The notes under the pieces: model-generated
The model's input: only the letters and a program-made list of their open reading frames with translations
Database searches by the model: none
What the model was told of the DNA's origin: nothing
In this document: positions 44,101-52,200 of the stretch, piece by piece
Position numbering within the stretch: position 1 is the stretch's first letter
Layout of the letters: every line of letters starts with the position of its first letter
NCBI GenBank assembly: GCA_031280965.1
Contig: JAITFZ010000001.1
Location: forward strand, 27,065-91,064
Source of the DNA: Oscillospiraceae bacterium
Lineage (GTDB): Bacteria > Bacillota > Clostridia > Oscillospirales > Ruminococcaceae
Direction of reading: 5' to 3'
Length of the DNA stretch: 64,000 nt
Made by a program: the position numbers and the translations under genes

Positions 44101-46285
44101 CGCTGTTACAGTCAAGACATTCTAAATTCCGATTAATCAGACAGCAACATACGGGAATCGAATCTAACATAAGCTGTGTGCGCTCATGAGCTTTGTTAAT
44201 TTCTTCCTCTGCTGTTTTCCTCTCTGTGATGTCCATTGCAATCCCTAATAAACCGACAACTTTGTCGTTTTGGATTAAGGGAGTTCTAATCATATGCATA
44301 GCCCGGTGGGTTTTATCGGGTAAGGTGTACCATTTTTCCTTTGTGACAGTAACCTTCTCTTCCAATACCTTTTGGCTGTCCGCCCGAAATTCCTGTATCA
44401 TATCGCTGTCGTGTTTTTCCGCCTCATAATATTCCGCGCCAAGCAATTCAGACGCAGTACACCTCGCTAATTTTAACACCCTCTGGTTGAAGCTTGTGTA
44501 TCTGTTATTAAGGTCTTTGGTGAACACCATCGCGGGTATCGAATTATACATTGCGGTAAGTGTGGCTGTTTGACCCGCGATTATTTTTTGCTTTTTCCTG
44601 CTTTTTATATATGCGGCAATAAGCACAATAAGCGTCAGCCCCAGCACAACGGCTATGGTAATCATCCACGGTCTCTGAGCCTGCATCAGCGCTAAGCGGT
44701 AATCGTAAACCTTTCTCAGCCAGCGCTGTGAAATAGAGTCTGTATCTATCATAACAAGGGCTTTGTCAATGATGGAACGCAGGAGTTCCTGCTCTATGTT
44801 CAGCCCAAACGTAGTTTCATAGCTGTTGCCGAATACGATGTTGTTTTTGTATCCGGGGAATTCCTGATAATGCGTCAGTTGCAGAAGGACGGTGCTTGAA
44901 TTCATGATTGCGTCAATTTCGTTGCGTTCCAGCGCCTCAAGCGCCATATCAAAGCTGTCAAATTCTTTGGTATTCCTATGCTCGGGGAACCACGTATGGA
45001 AAAAAGCGGTTTGCGCGGAATCTTTAATTAAGCCGACTCTGATGGACAAGACGCCGTAGGTGTTGGTATCGGGAAAACCCACTTTTGTTATCAGCGCGGA
45101 CTGGTCTGTTATAAAGGAGTTTTCGGGCCACAGGAACAACCCTTCGCGTTCAGGCAGGCGAATGAGTTCGGAAACAATGAAAACCTCGCCACTTTCAAGC
45201 ATTCTGAGCAATTGATACCAGGGTGTGTTCGGCGCGTTTACAACATCGAACTCTATCCCGGCAAGACTGCCTATTATCTTCATAACCTCATAGGATATTC
45301 CCTGCCACTCATTATAGCGGGTATTATAAAAGCTAATCGGATAATGATTGAACGAAAGCGCGGTAGGTATTAAAGGATTTGCTTCTATGTACGCTATTTC
45401 CTCCGGTGTAAACTGCATATAAAGTTTATGCTTTAAATATTTTTGATACCCCTGCTCATACAACTCGTTCAGGTGAAGAATAGCTCCGTTTTCAAGCGCT
45501 TTCTGCACTACTTCAATAATAGGTTTAAGCTCGGAGTTTTGCGTGGAAAAAGAAACGGGAGCATACAGCAAAGGGAAAAAAGTCGAGGTTTCAATATCAC
45601 CGAAAACGTCAAAAACAGCTTCTGCCGCGCCGTCGGTAACAAGCGCATCTACTTCACCGCTTTTTAAAAGTTCGTATGCGTCAATATATTCGCTGATAAA
45701 AACAGGTTCAAATGCTCCGTCCGCACTGTATAAAATTTTATCGGTAACTACGATTCCTTCAAGAAGCGCATATCTCGGCATACGTACTTTTCTGATTTCC
45801 GAAAGCGGTTCGCTGTTCGCAAGCCTCATATATTTTACCGTGCGCTGTGCGATTGCGTCGGTCATTGTATAAACTAACCGCCGCTCATCACTGGCTGCCA
45901 GGGTACCTGTAAAATCAATCGTACCGTCCTCTAATCCCGAAAACAAATCGCTCCGTGTAAAAAGCTCAGGGACAAAAGGCATGTCAAACAATTCACTAAG
46001 CCATTCACAGAAAAGAGCGGCGTAACCTCTTATTTCACCGTTATCGAGAAACGCCTCCGTATTTTGCATCATGCCGTAAGTAAAGTAACCCTGCCCGCCT
46101 AATGCTTCTCTAAGCGCTTCAATCGCTTCTGTTTCCAAATCTGTCACGCCGGGAATATCACGATAAGATGTGAAAATCGGCAACGGCTCGGACTGCGCTC
46201 CGTTTGAATTCAAACAACCCGAAAACATAACTGTTGACAACGACAGTAAAAGTAATGTACAAATTAATTTTTTTATTGATTTCAT
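41162..46285 (-). CDS. Giant hybrid kinase with two solute-binding sensor domains
   Basis: This 1707-residue protein resembles the BvgS/EvgS layout. The signal segment ends FSGC, a possible lipobox near residue 24. Two SBP_bac_3-type sensor domains follow (about 50-280 and 295-525), then a transmembrane helix (about 540-560), three PAS domains (about 575-945) and a GAF domain (about 975-1125). Next come the DHp (MSHEIRTPMNSILGF), an ATPase domain (LLSNAVKFT, GGSGLGLAIT), a receiver (IFMDMFMPVMDG) and an Hpt (LAHTLKGNAGMIGK). It probably senses amino acids or similar solutes outside plus redox or metabolite signals inside. A lipobox on a protein with an internal membrane helix is unusual. Confidence 0.92.
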   Translation of the reverse strand: MKSIKKLICTLLLLSLSTVMFSGCLNSNGAQSEPLPIFTSYRDIPGVTDLETEAIEALREALGGQGYFTYGMMQNTEAFLDNGEIRGYAALFCEWLSELFDMPFVPELFTRSDLFSGLEDGTIDFTGTLAASDERRLVYTMTDAIAQRTVKYMRLANSEPLSEIRKVRMPRYALLEGIVVTDKILYSADGAFEPVFISEYIDAYELLKSGEVDALVTDGAAEAVFDVFGDIETSTFFPLLYAPVSFSTQNSELKPIIEVVQKALENGAILHLNELYEQGYQKYLKHKLYMQFTPEEIAYIEANPLIPTALSFNHYPISFYNTRYNEWQGISYEVMKIIGSLAGIEFDVVNAPNTPWYQLLRMLESGEVFIVSELIRLPEREGLFLWPENSFITDQSALITKVGFPDTNTYGVLSIRVGLIKDSAQTAFFHTWFPEHRNTKEFDSFDMALEALERNEIDAIMNSSTVLLQLTHYQEFPGYKNNIVFGNSYETTFGLNIEQELLRSIIDKALVMIDTDSISQRWLRKVYDYRLALMQAQRPWMITIAVVLGLTLIVLIAAYIKSRKKQKIIAGQTATLTAMYNSIPAMVFTKDLNNRYTSFNQRVLKLARCTASELLGAEYYEAEKHDSDMIQEFRADSQKVLEEKVTVTKEKWYTLPDKTHRAMHMIRTPLIQNDKVVGLLGIAMDITERKTAEEEINKAHERTQLMLDSIPVCCCLINRNLECLDCNSEALKLAGVNSKQEFFDNYFNMLPKEQPDGQDSFAMVRLYAEKAFETGRCTFEAMYQTVDGASLPALITFVRINYKGDDVILASVQDLREQKRMTARIEAIINNLPGMVFQHLCDPPEYTYTFVSNGSTELIGYKPEELIGKSSVTYLSLANFEEVKHVENLIETTLLKGLPYETIYQIKTRDGEEKWVWERSRVIEKNPDGTPHLIEGYYTDVTERRKLEASEIAKKQMTLNYEYANKMSGELAKITKSPTISAGILKDAANMVAREGCVVLDVSRVGVWGISEEGDVLKSIACYECLDGRYTVQEDFDLSNSEKYLKKFETERLIVTDNVRTSDIWADIVDDYAPGLCAIMDVPIRIGGKLVGAICIEQDYSEAYPEMRVWKIEEQNFASSLADLMALAISGTERREAWEAAKLANHAKSDFLATMSHEIRTPMNSILGFTELALDTVANPLTKDYLDKIKDSTEWLLRIINDILDISKIEAGKMELELTPFNLQDVFARCQSVALPTVKEKGLDLRVYAEPLIGKKLIGDPVRLYQALMNLLSNAVKFTNTGIIKFSSTVRSLDNGDALLYFEVKDEGIGMSPEQIDKIFEPFIQADSSTTRNYGGSGLGLAITKNIVELMGGQLSAESSLGVGSKFSFEIAFETIESKEELSAREDFILLKKPYFDNFILICDDNPMNQDVICEHLARVGIRTEVADNGKAGVEIVQERKNRGHKPFDLIFMDMFMPVMDGMEAASKIIALDTGTPIVAMTANIMTSEIEKYKKHGMPDCLGKPFTSQELWRVLLKYLKPIGNDPADEDEDSSEMRKKMQINFVRNNQNIHIEIAKAVEEGDTKLAHRLAHTLKGNAGMIGKTDLQKAAAEVENLLKEGVASIWENKMNLLESELEQVLNELRPLLSENEADVSKVKTLDTEQTIALFEKLEPMLENINPECVSLLKEIRMIPQAGKLAQQIEDYDFEEAATTLAELKKKWRETHE

Positions 46286-46322
46286 CCACTATTCCTCCAA
46301 CATAAAGTTCCTTTGAGCTTAT

Positions 46323-48773
46323 TTACACTCCTGCTTTTTCAGTTTGCCGCACATCTTTCCATTTTTCACGGGGAAGCCATTCCCGCAGTACCCGTTCTAT
46401 TTCCGTATGCTCAAGCGGCTTTGATAAAAAATCGTTCATACCGCTTTCGATAAACATATCGCGCACATCGCCCACAACATTGGCTGTGAGCGCAACAATC
46501 GGAAGTTTCTGATATTTTTCTTCCGGCATTGCGCGGATAACCTTAGTTACGTCCACGCCGTCCATCTCCGGCATCATATGGTCCATGAAAACCATGTCGT
46601 AATTGTTTTCTTTGACCATTTCAACAGCTTTCGCCCCGGAATCCGCCATGTCAACCAACCCGCCGTAAATAAGCAACGTTTCCTCCGCCACAATCAGGTT
46701 AATCTCTATATCGTCAACAACCAGCAGACGTGTATTGAACAGCCGTAAATTATAGTCCCCGTCCTCAGAATCATTCTCTATCATGTTTTCCGTTGTTCCG
46801 CCCAATAAACGCGACGCTAAAATTCCGGTAAGCGGCATTTGTATGTATTCCATATTCTGCTTCATGAGTTCATTGTCTATAAGCCCGCGGGTAACGGCAA
46901 TTAATTTTGTGCCCGGACAATATATTTTCGATATTTCATAAAGCTTAGATGAATCAAAAAGTACGTGGGTGTATCGGGCGATATTATCAAAATCATAAAT
47001 AACATCGCATACCGCTCCGAGTTTATTTATTTTATCCGCAAATATGCGGGATTTTATTTTATTAGGCATCCACACCGCCACTCTGCGGCTTCCGCCGTTC
47101 GGAAGTTTTGATAAGGAGCGGAACGTTTCCGCTTTTTGCATTATGTAGAATGAAAAACGGCTTCCCTCTCCGTATTTGCTTTCAAGAAAAACTTCACCGT
47201 TCATCAGTTCCACAAGATTCTTTGTGATTGCAAGCCCGAGCCCGGTGCCTTCAATGCCCCTGTTTTTACGTGTGTCAAGTTGTGAAAAGCTGTCGAACAA
47301 AGTTTTAATATCCTCGTCACGAATCCCCCGCCCTGTATCGGTTACAGAAACTTTTAATTTACATAACCCGTCGCCGGTATCACAGCTTTCCGCACTTATT
47401 GAAAAGATTATATGCCCCGCGTCAGTAAATTTAACGGCGTTCGACAATAAATTTATGATGACTTGTTTGATTCTTGTCACGTCACCGACCATTTCGACAG
47501 GCAGTTCCGGGTCATCGTCTACGATGAAGTCGAGCGGTTTATCCCCGATACGGACATGTATCATAGTGACAACGTCATTAATCATGGAGTGGATATTATA
47601 TTTTTCCGGCGCAAGTTCCACCACGCCCGCCTCAACTCTTGAAAAGTCAAGAATATCATTTATGATAGATAAAAGCTGATTCCCCGCGCTTTTAATGTTC
47701 CGCAGATAATTGCGCGTTGTTTGCTCGGAAGAAATGTTTCGCAGGGCAAGGTCAGCCATACCGAGAATGGCGTTCATCGGAGTGCGTATTTCATGGCTCA
47801 TATTCGCCAAAAACTCTGATTTTGCTCTGTTGGCGAGTTCGGCGGCTTCTAAGCGACGCTGTTCGGTTATATCGGTATAAAAGCCTTCTAAAAGGCGCAC
47901 TGTGCCGTCCGCATTAAACTCAACCGCACGGCTGCGCTCCCAAATCCATTTAACCGTTCCGTCTTTCATTACAATACGAAAAGTGGTTTCAAGCGGCAAT
48001 CCGATTGAAAGCGTTACGGCGTTTTGCGCCTCAAGCGCGTCAACGTCATCAGGATGAACCATGTCGAAGAATTTCAAAGAACTGTTGCCCATGAGTTCAT
48101 CCGCATTATAACCCATGAGCGCTAAACTGCCCTCGCTTACAAATGTAAAAGTAAATTTGGGCGGGTCGTTCAGGCACTGGAAAACCATGCCGGGCAGATT
48201 ACTCATTAATGTTTCGGTGCGGCGCATAAGCGTGCGCCGTTCGGCGCTCTCTATAGCAAGCGCCATAAAATCCGCAAGCGAGGACGCGAAGTTCTGTTCT
48301 TCGATTGTCCACTCGCGCTTATCAGGATATTCTTCACACTTGTCATGTTCTATGCAAACTACACCGCTTAACTTTCCGCCAATCCGTATAGGCGCATCTA
48401 AAAGCGCACGGATATTCGGTCCGTATCCGCCTAAAATCGGCGTAAGCGGATTCGGTTTGGTAGCGTTGTTTATAATTACAAGCCGCTCGGTTTTAAGAAG
48501 TTTCCGATACTCTACGCAAGCCGACATGTCTATGTCGTCCAGCACCGCGTGTTCGTTTGTTGATTTATCATAATAAACCACGCTTTTAAGTGTATTCACT
48601 TCGTCATTTGACGACCAAATCCCCACCCTGTGAGTATTGAGGGCGCGGCAACCCATTTCCGCAATCACGTTTGCGGCGTCCTCTAATATACCGGCAGATA
48701 ACGCAGGCAATTTTGTAATCCGAGCTAACGCATCGCTTAATTTGTTAGCGTTTTCATATTTATTTACGTTCAT
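46323..48773 (-). CDS. GAF-PAS hybrid histidine kinase with pseudo-receiver
   Basis: This 816-residue soluble protein has a GAF domain (about 15-165), a PAS domain (about 185-305), DHp MSHEIRTPMNAILGM, an ATPase domain (LLSNAVKFT, DTGRGIR, GTGLGLAIT) and a final receiver (MVFMDHMMPEMDG). Between them, residues about 570-670 look like a receiver fold without a usable Asp (RRVAVWMPNKIKSRIFADKI ... THVLFDSSK). The GAF and its preceding segment closely match those of the 1707-residue kinase that begins 37 bp downstream, so one derives from the other. A weak sigma-A promoter lies upstream (48803-48831). Confidence 0.9.
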   Translation of the reverse strand: MNVNKYENANKLSDALARITKLPALSAGILEDAANVIAEMGCRALNTHRVGIWSSNDEVNTLKSVVYYDKSTNEHAVLDDIDMSACVEYRKLLKTERLVIINNATKPNPLTPILGGYGPNIRALLDAPIRIGGKLSGVVCIEHDKCEEYPDKREWTIEEQNFASSLADFMALAIESAERRTLMRRTETLMSNLPGMVFQCLNDPPKFTFTFVSEGSLALMGYNADELMGNSSLKFFDMVHPDDVDALEAQNAVTLSIGLPLETTFRIVMKDGTVKWIWERSRAVEFNADGTVRLLEGFYTDITEQRRLEAAELANRAKSEFLANMSHEIRTPMNAILGMADLALRNISSEQTTRNYLRNIKSAGNQLLSIINDILDFSRVEAGVVELAPEKYNIHSMINDVVTMIHVRIGDKPLDFIVDDDPELPVEMVGDVTRIKQVIINLLSNAVKFTDAGHIIFSISAESCDTGDGLCKLKVSVTDTGRGIRDEDIKTLFDSFSQLDTRKNRGIEGTGLGLAITKNLVELMNGEVFLESKYGEGSRFSFYIMQKAETFRSLSKLPNGGSRRVAVWMPNKIKSRIFADKINKLGAVCDVIYDFDNIARYTHVLFDSSKLYEISKIYCPGTKLIAVTRGLIDNELMKQNMEYIQMPLTGILASRLLGGTTENMIENDSEDGDYNLRLFNTRLLVVDDIEINLIVAEETLLIYGGLVDMADSGAKAVEMVKENNYDMVFMDHMMPEMDGVDVTKVIRAMPEEKYQKLPIVALTANVVGDVRDMFIESGMNDFLSKPLEHTEIERVLREWLPREKWKDVRQTEKAGV

Positions 48774-48802
48774 TTACTGCCTTTCCAAAAACACTATAAA
48801 AC

Positions 48803-48831
48803 ATTATATATTCTTTTTATATCACGTGAAA
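48803..48831 (-). promoter_or_regulatory. Sigma-A-like promoter before the GAF-PAS kinase
   Basis: On the minus strand the boxes are TTTCAC, a 17-bp spacer, and TATAAT, about 30 bp upstream of the start codon. It could drive the long kinase/cyclase unit 48773-35898 independently of the shared-element promoter further upstream. Confidence 0.55.
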
Positions 48832-48873
48832 GGTCTTTATAAGCACCTGTGTACGCGCTTTCTTCCCCTGTTG

Positions 48874-49662
48874 TCAGTGTTTCTGCGAAGCTTCAAGCTT
48901 TATGTATTTACCGAGCCGTTCAAGCAACTGGTCTTTGTTGACCGGCTTAACAATAAAGTCGTTGGCTCCGGCTTGTATCGCCTTAATCACGGAATCTTTT
49001 TTCGAGTTGCCTGTAAGGAATATAATCGGCGCACTGTGTCCGGCTCCTCTGATTTTTCGCGCAAGTTCGTAGCCGTCCATTTCAGGCATTTCAATATCGA
49101 GTATAAAAAGACCGGGGCTGTTGTTTTTGAGGTAGTTCAAAGCCGCCGCGCCGGTGTTGATACAGGTAACTTTATACCCCGAACACTGAAGCATTGCCTT
49201 AATGGTCATCAAGAAAAAATTCGCGTCGTCAACAGCTAATATGTTATTGTTCGTAGATTTGGTTTGTTTGGGAACTTGAGGAGGCGGAGCGGGTGAAACC
49301 TGATGCTCGACCATTTGCAAATCAATAGATAAAGCCGATACAGCTTTCAGAAAATCAATTACAAGGCTCTGTAAGTCCTCATAAGGGATTTCTTCAAGTT
49401 TTTCGAGGTTGCCCGAATGTTTTTCCGTTAATTTTCCGGCGTGGATTTGCTTCAGCTTTGAATAAAGAAGCGAGAGAGATTTCCCGAGCGTACTGCGGTC
49501 TTTTGTTTTTAGCGCGTTTTTTATATTTTCTTCCTGTGCAGGAAACTCATCAATAAATGAATTAGCGGATTTTGAAAAAACATTTAACCTGCTGTCGTCC
49601 ATTTGTTTTATCAGGACGCTGTCTAACATTGAGATTTTCAAAAGCCGTTCTTTGTCAAACAT
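48874..49662 (-). CDS. Pseudo-Hpt-receiver protein
   Basis: This 262-residue protein has a helical N-terminal domain (1-125) spaced like an Hpt bundle, but the expected HxLKG is LLYSKLKQIHAG, with no His at the phospho-site. A Pro-rich linker (SPAPPPQVPKQ) leads to a receiver (about 140-260) with Asp in FILDIEMPEMDGY, LTGNS and the Lys in IVKPVN. It lacks an output domain, so it may act as a phosphate sink or stand-alone CheY-like relay. It is the first gene of the long minus-strand run, behind a shared sensor promoter (49731-49779). SD is TAAGGAG. Confidence 0.85.
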   Translation of the reverse strand: MFDKERLLKISMLDSVLIKQMDDSRLNVFSKSANSFIDEFPAQEENIKNALKTKDRSTLGKSLSLLYSKLKQIHAGKLTEKHSGNLEKLEEIPYEDLQSLVIDFLKAVSALSIDLQMVEHQVSPAPPPQVPKQTKSTNNNILAVDDANFFLMTIKAMLQCSGYKVTCINTGAAALNYLKNNSPGLFILDIEMPEMDGYELARKIRGAGHSAPIIFLTGNSKKDSVIKAIQAGANDFIVKPVNKDQLLERLGKYIKLEASQKH

Positions 49663-49694
49663 ATGAAGAACTCCTTAAACAAAAATAAGTCCGG

Positions 49695-49712
49695 AACCCG
49701 TTCGCGGGTGTT
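49695..49712 (-). other. Leader hairpin of the pseudo-Hpt-receiver transcript
   Basis: ACCCG pairs with CGGGT around a 4-base loop. On the minus strand it lies between the promoter and the start codon at 49662. No T-run follows in that direction, so it is a leader hairpin rather than a terminator. Confidence 0.35.
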
Positions 49713-49730
49713 TTTATTACAGATATATAC

Positions 49731-49779
49731 ATTATAACACGTAAAGATTGAAAAAGGGGAAAAGGTTCCGTATATGTCC
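49731..49779 (-). promoter_or_regulatory. Shared sensor-gene promoter, copy 4
   Basis: On the minus strand GGACATATACGGAACCTT plus TTCC (49758-49779) is followed 21 bp later by TGTTATAAT (hexamer 49731-49736). It forms a divergent pair with copy 5, and the two elements are inverted repeats of each other across the gap. Confidence 0.75.
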
Positions 49780-49831
49780 CCTTCGCGACAACCGCTGTTG
49801 TGCTGACGTATTAAATCGCCCTCTACGAAAG

Positions 49832-49880
49832 GGACAATAACGGAACCTTTGCGTTTTGCCGGTGATAATTGTGTTAGAAT
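49832..49880 (+). promoter_or_regulatory. Shared sensor-gene promoter, copy 5
   Basis: GGACAATAACGGAACCTT plus TGCG (49832-49853) is followed 21 bp later by TGTGTTAGAAT (hexamer 49875-49880). The transcript would start about 75 bp before the kinase ATG. Confidence 0.72.
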
Positions 49881-49961
49881 AATTCTATGTGCTGATACAA
49901 TAATATGTTTCTGTCAAAAAGGCAGACTTTTTGACAAATGACGAAATAAGGAGAAAAAGTC

Positions 49962-52115
49962 ATGCCAGACATCATTAGCGGGAACAAGGAATTTGAATAC
50001 GAACTGATGAAATACAAACTCGCAAACGATGCTCTGAACATCGCCTTGTGGGATATGGATGTTGTCAGCGGCGACCCCGTTAACCCTAATAATAAATTCA
50101 CATGGTCGCAGGAATTCCGCCAAATGCTTGGCTTTTCAGGCGAAGCCGATTTCCCGAACGTACTTCAAAGTTGGAGCAACCGTTTACATCCCAACGACAA
50201 GGAAAGAACGCTTGACGCTTTTGCGGCGCATATAATTGACCGCACCGGAAAAAAACCTTATGATATTGAATACCGCCTTTTGCTGAAAAACAGAAGCTAT
50301 CGTTATTTTCGTGCGTTCGGAACTACACTCAGAGATACTGACGGCACTCCTTTGAGGGTTGCCGGCGCCATAATGGACGTAACCGAAAAAAAGCAAACGG
50401 ACGCAGTGTTGAAAGAAGCCTTGGACGAATCCACGAAAGCGCACCAGTCACTTAAAAGCCGTGAAGCAATGCTGAGCGCGCTTAATAAAGCGGCAATTAT
50501 GTTCCTTATGCAAAATAAGGATACTTTTGAGGAAACAATCTCTGCCGGAATTGAATTAATAGCCGATGCGGTCAGCATAGACACATTAACCATTTTTCAG
50601 TCTGACGGTTCGCATGCGGCGCAGGTTTACCAATGGAACAGAAATTTAGGCGGAACAACGAGCTTCTGCGGCGAAAAAACCGATGATTGCATAAATACGA
50701 AATATAAACCTTCCTGGGACAGCCTTTTAAAAGCGGAAACGATAGTAAACGGGCCCGTCCGCTTACTGCCTACCCGCAGAAATTCAGACAACCCAATCGA
50801 AGAGAAGGATGTAAAATCCATTTTCGCAACACCCATATATGTAAACAGTTCTTTGTGGGGATGCGCGGTTTTTACGGATAACCGCGATGAGCGTTATTTC
50901 GATGACAATTGCGTTGATATTTTACGTTCGGTTGCATTCTTATGCACAAACGCAATCATACGTAACGAAATGGAACACGAAATTGCCAAAATTAATGAAC
51001 GTGTCACCCTTATGCTGGACGCAACTCCCCTGTGCTGTGAATTATGGGATAAAAACTATAACATCATCGAATGCAACGAAGAAGCGGTCAAGGTTTTCGG
51101 AACGGGTAACAAAAAGGTGTTCATGGAAAAAGTGTTCGACTTTGTTCCCGAGTTTCAGCCTGACGGACAGCGTTCGGAGGAAAAAGCCGTAAAATGCCTT
51201 GAAAAAGCGTTTGCCGAAGGTCGCCACGTTTTTGAATGGACGCATAAACTTCCGGACGGCACTCTTGTACCGGTGGAATCCACGCTCGTTCGGGTAAACT
51301 ACAAGAATGATTATGTTATCGCCGCGTATTCAAGAGATTTGCGCGAATATAAGCGCATGATAAACGAAATCGAGAAATACCTGTTTGAAGCCCAGGAAGC
51401 CAATCGCTCCAAGAGCGAGTTCCTGTCGCGTATGAGCCACGAAATGCTTACGCCCATGAACGCTATTATAGGCATGACGCAAATAGCAAAAAAGAAAAGT
51501 ACAACCGAGATTCAAAGCAAGTTTCTTGACGAAATCAACACCGCTTCCCTGCATCTGTTACAGCTGATTAAAGATTTGCTTGATATTTCCGGCAGAAAAG
51601 ACGGCGTCTTTATACTTGCCGAATCAGCTTTTTCATTCAGCCTTATGATTGAAAATATTATTAAAGAAACAGCCGCCGATTTTGCGAAAAAACAACAGAC
51701 ATTTACTTATGATGTAGACCCGGCAATACCGGCTTCACTCACAGGTGATGAAAAACGTCTCTCGCAAATCATTGTTTATCTGCTTTCAAACGCGATAAAA
51801 TTCACTTCCGAGCGCGGAGAAATACACTTCTCGGCTTGCGTGGTCAATGAAGATAACGGAGCGGTAATTCTGCAAATTATAGTTGCCGACAACGGCATAG
51901 GCATTAAAAAAGAACATCAGGTCCATATATTCAACGTTTTTGAGCAGGTTGACGGAAGCAACACCAGAAAGTACGGCGGAGCCGGGTTGGGTCTTCCTAT
52001 GGCAAGGCGCATTGTTGAAATGATGGGCGGCAAAATATGGGTGGATTCCGACCTTGACAAGGGCGCTAAATTTACATTTACCTGCAAATTAAAGCCGGCG
52101 ACAAAACATGAATAA
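49962..52115 (+). CDS. PAS-GAF-PAS histidine kinase (no receiver)
   Basis: This 717-residue soluble kinase has an N-terminal PAS (about 20-140) almost the same as that of the 35898-38579 protein (ANDALNIALWDMDV, LHPNDKERTLDAFAAHI). A GAF domain (about 165-330) and a second PAS (about 345-465) follow. The DHp is [15 protein letters not shown] with phospho-His at residue 493, then an ATPase domain (LLSNAIKFT, DNGIGIK, GGAGLGLPMA). It is the only kinase here without its own receiver, so it must phosphorylate a separate one. The divergent receiver protein at 48874-49662, under a matching promoter, is the obvious candidate. SD is TAAGGAG. Confidence 0.92.
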   Translation: MPDIISGNKEFEYELMKYKLANDALNIALWDMDVVSGDPVNPNNKFTWSQEFRQMLGFSGEADFPNVLQSWSNRLHPNDKERTLDAFAAHIIDRTGKKPYDIEYRLLLKNRSYRYFRAFGTTLRDTDGTPLRVAGAIMDVTEKKQTDAVLKEALDESTKAHQSLKSREAMLSALNKAAIMFLMQNKDTFEETISAGIELIADAVSIDTLTIFQSDGSHAAQVYQWNRNLGGTTSFCGEKTDDCINTKYKPSWDSLLKAETIVNGPVRLLPTRRNSDNPIEEKDVKSIFATPIYVNSSLWGCAVFTDNRDERYFDDNCVDILRSVAFLCTNAIIRNEMEHEIAKINERVTLMLDATPLCCELWDKNYNIIECNEEAVKVFGTGNKKVFMEKVFDFVPEFQPDGQRSEEKAVKCLEKAFAEGRHVFEWTHKLPDGTLVPVESTLVRVNYKNDYVIAAYSRDLREYKRMINEIEKYLFEAQEANRSKSEFLSRMSHEMLTPMNAIIGMTQIAKKKSTTEIQSKFLDEINTASLHLLQLIKDLLDISGRKDGVFILAESAFSFSLMIENIIKETAADFAKKQQTFTYDVDPAIPASLTGDEKRLSQIIVYLLSNAIKFTSERGEIHFSACVVNEDNGAVILQIIVADNGIGIKKEHQVHIFNVFEQVDGSNTRKYGGAGLGLPMARRIVEMMGGKIWVDSDLDKGAKFTFTCKLKPATKHE

Positions 52116-52200
52116 AACTTCCTCTAAATATTCCCGCCCTTACTGCCGATAATAATACTAAGGCAACTTACGCCTTTGGATTGTTATTGGGAGTGTATTC

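Noticed and set aside
49695..49712. Hairpin with T-run on the plus strand as a terminator
   Set aside because: No plus-strand gene ends upstream of it; on the transcribed minus strand it is in a leader and lacks the T-run.
18464..49880. The 22-bp shared element as a REP/RAYT-type dispersed repeat
   Set aside because: Palindromic GGAACC/GTCC words do occur as dispersed repeats in some Firmicutes. Here all five copies have the same distance and orientation to a -10 box and a gene start, so promoter use is the better reading; the alternative stays open.
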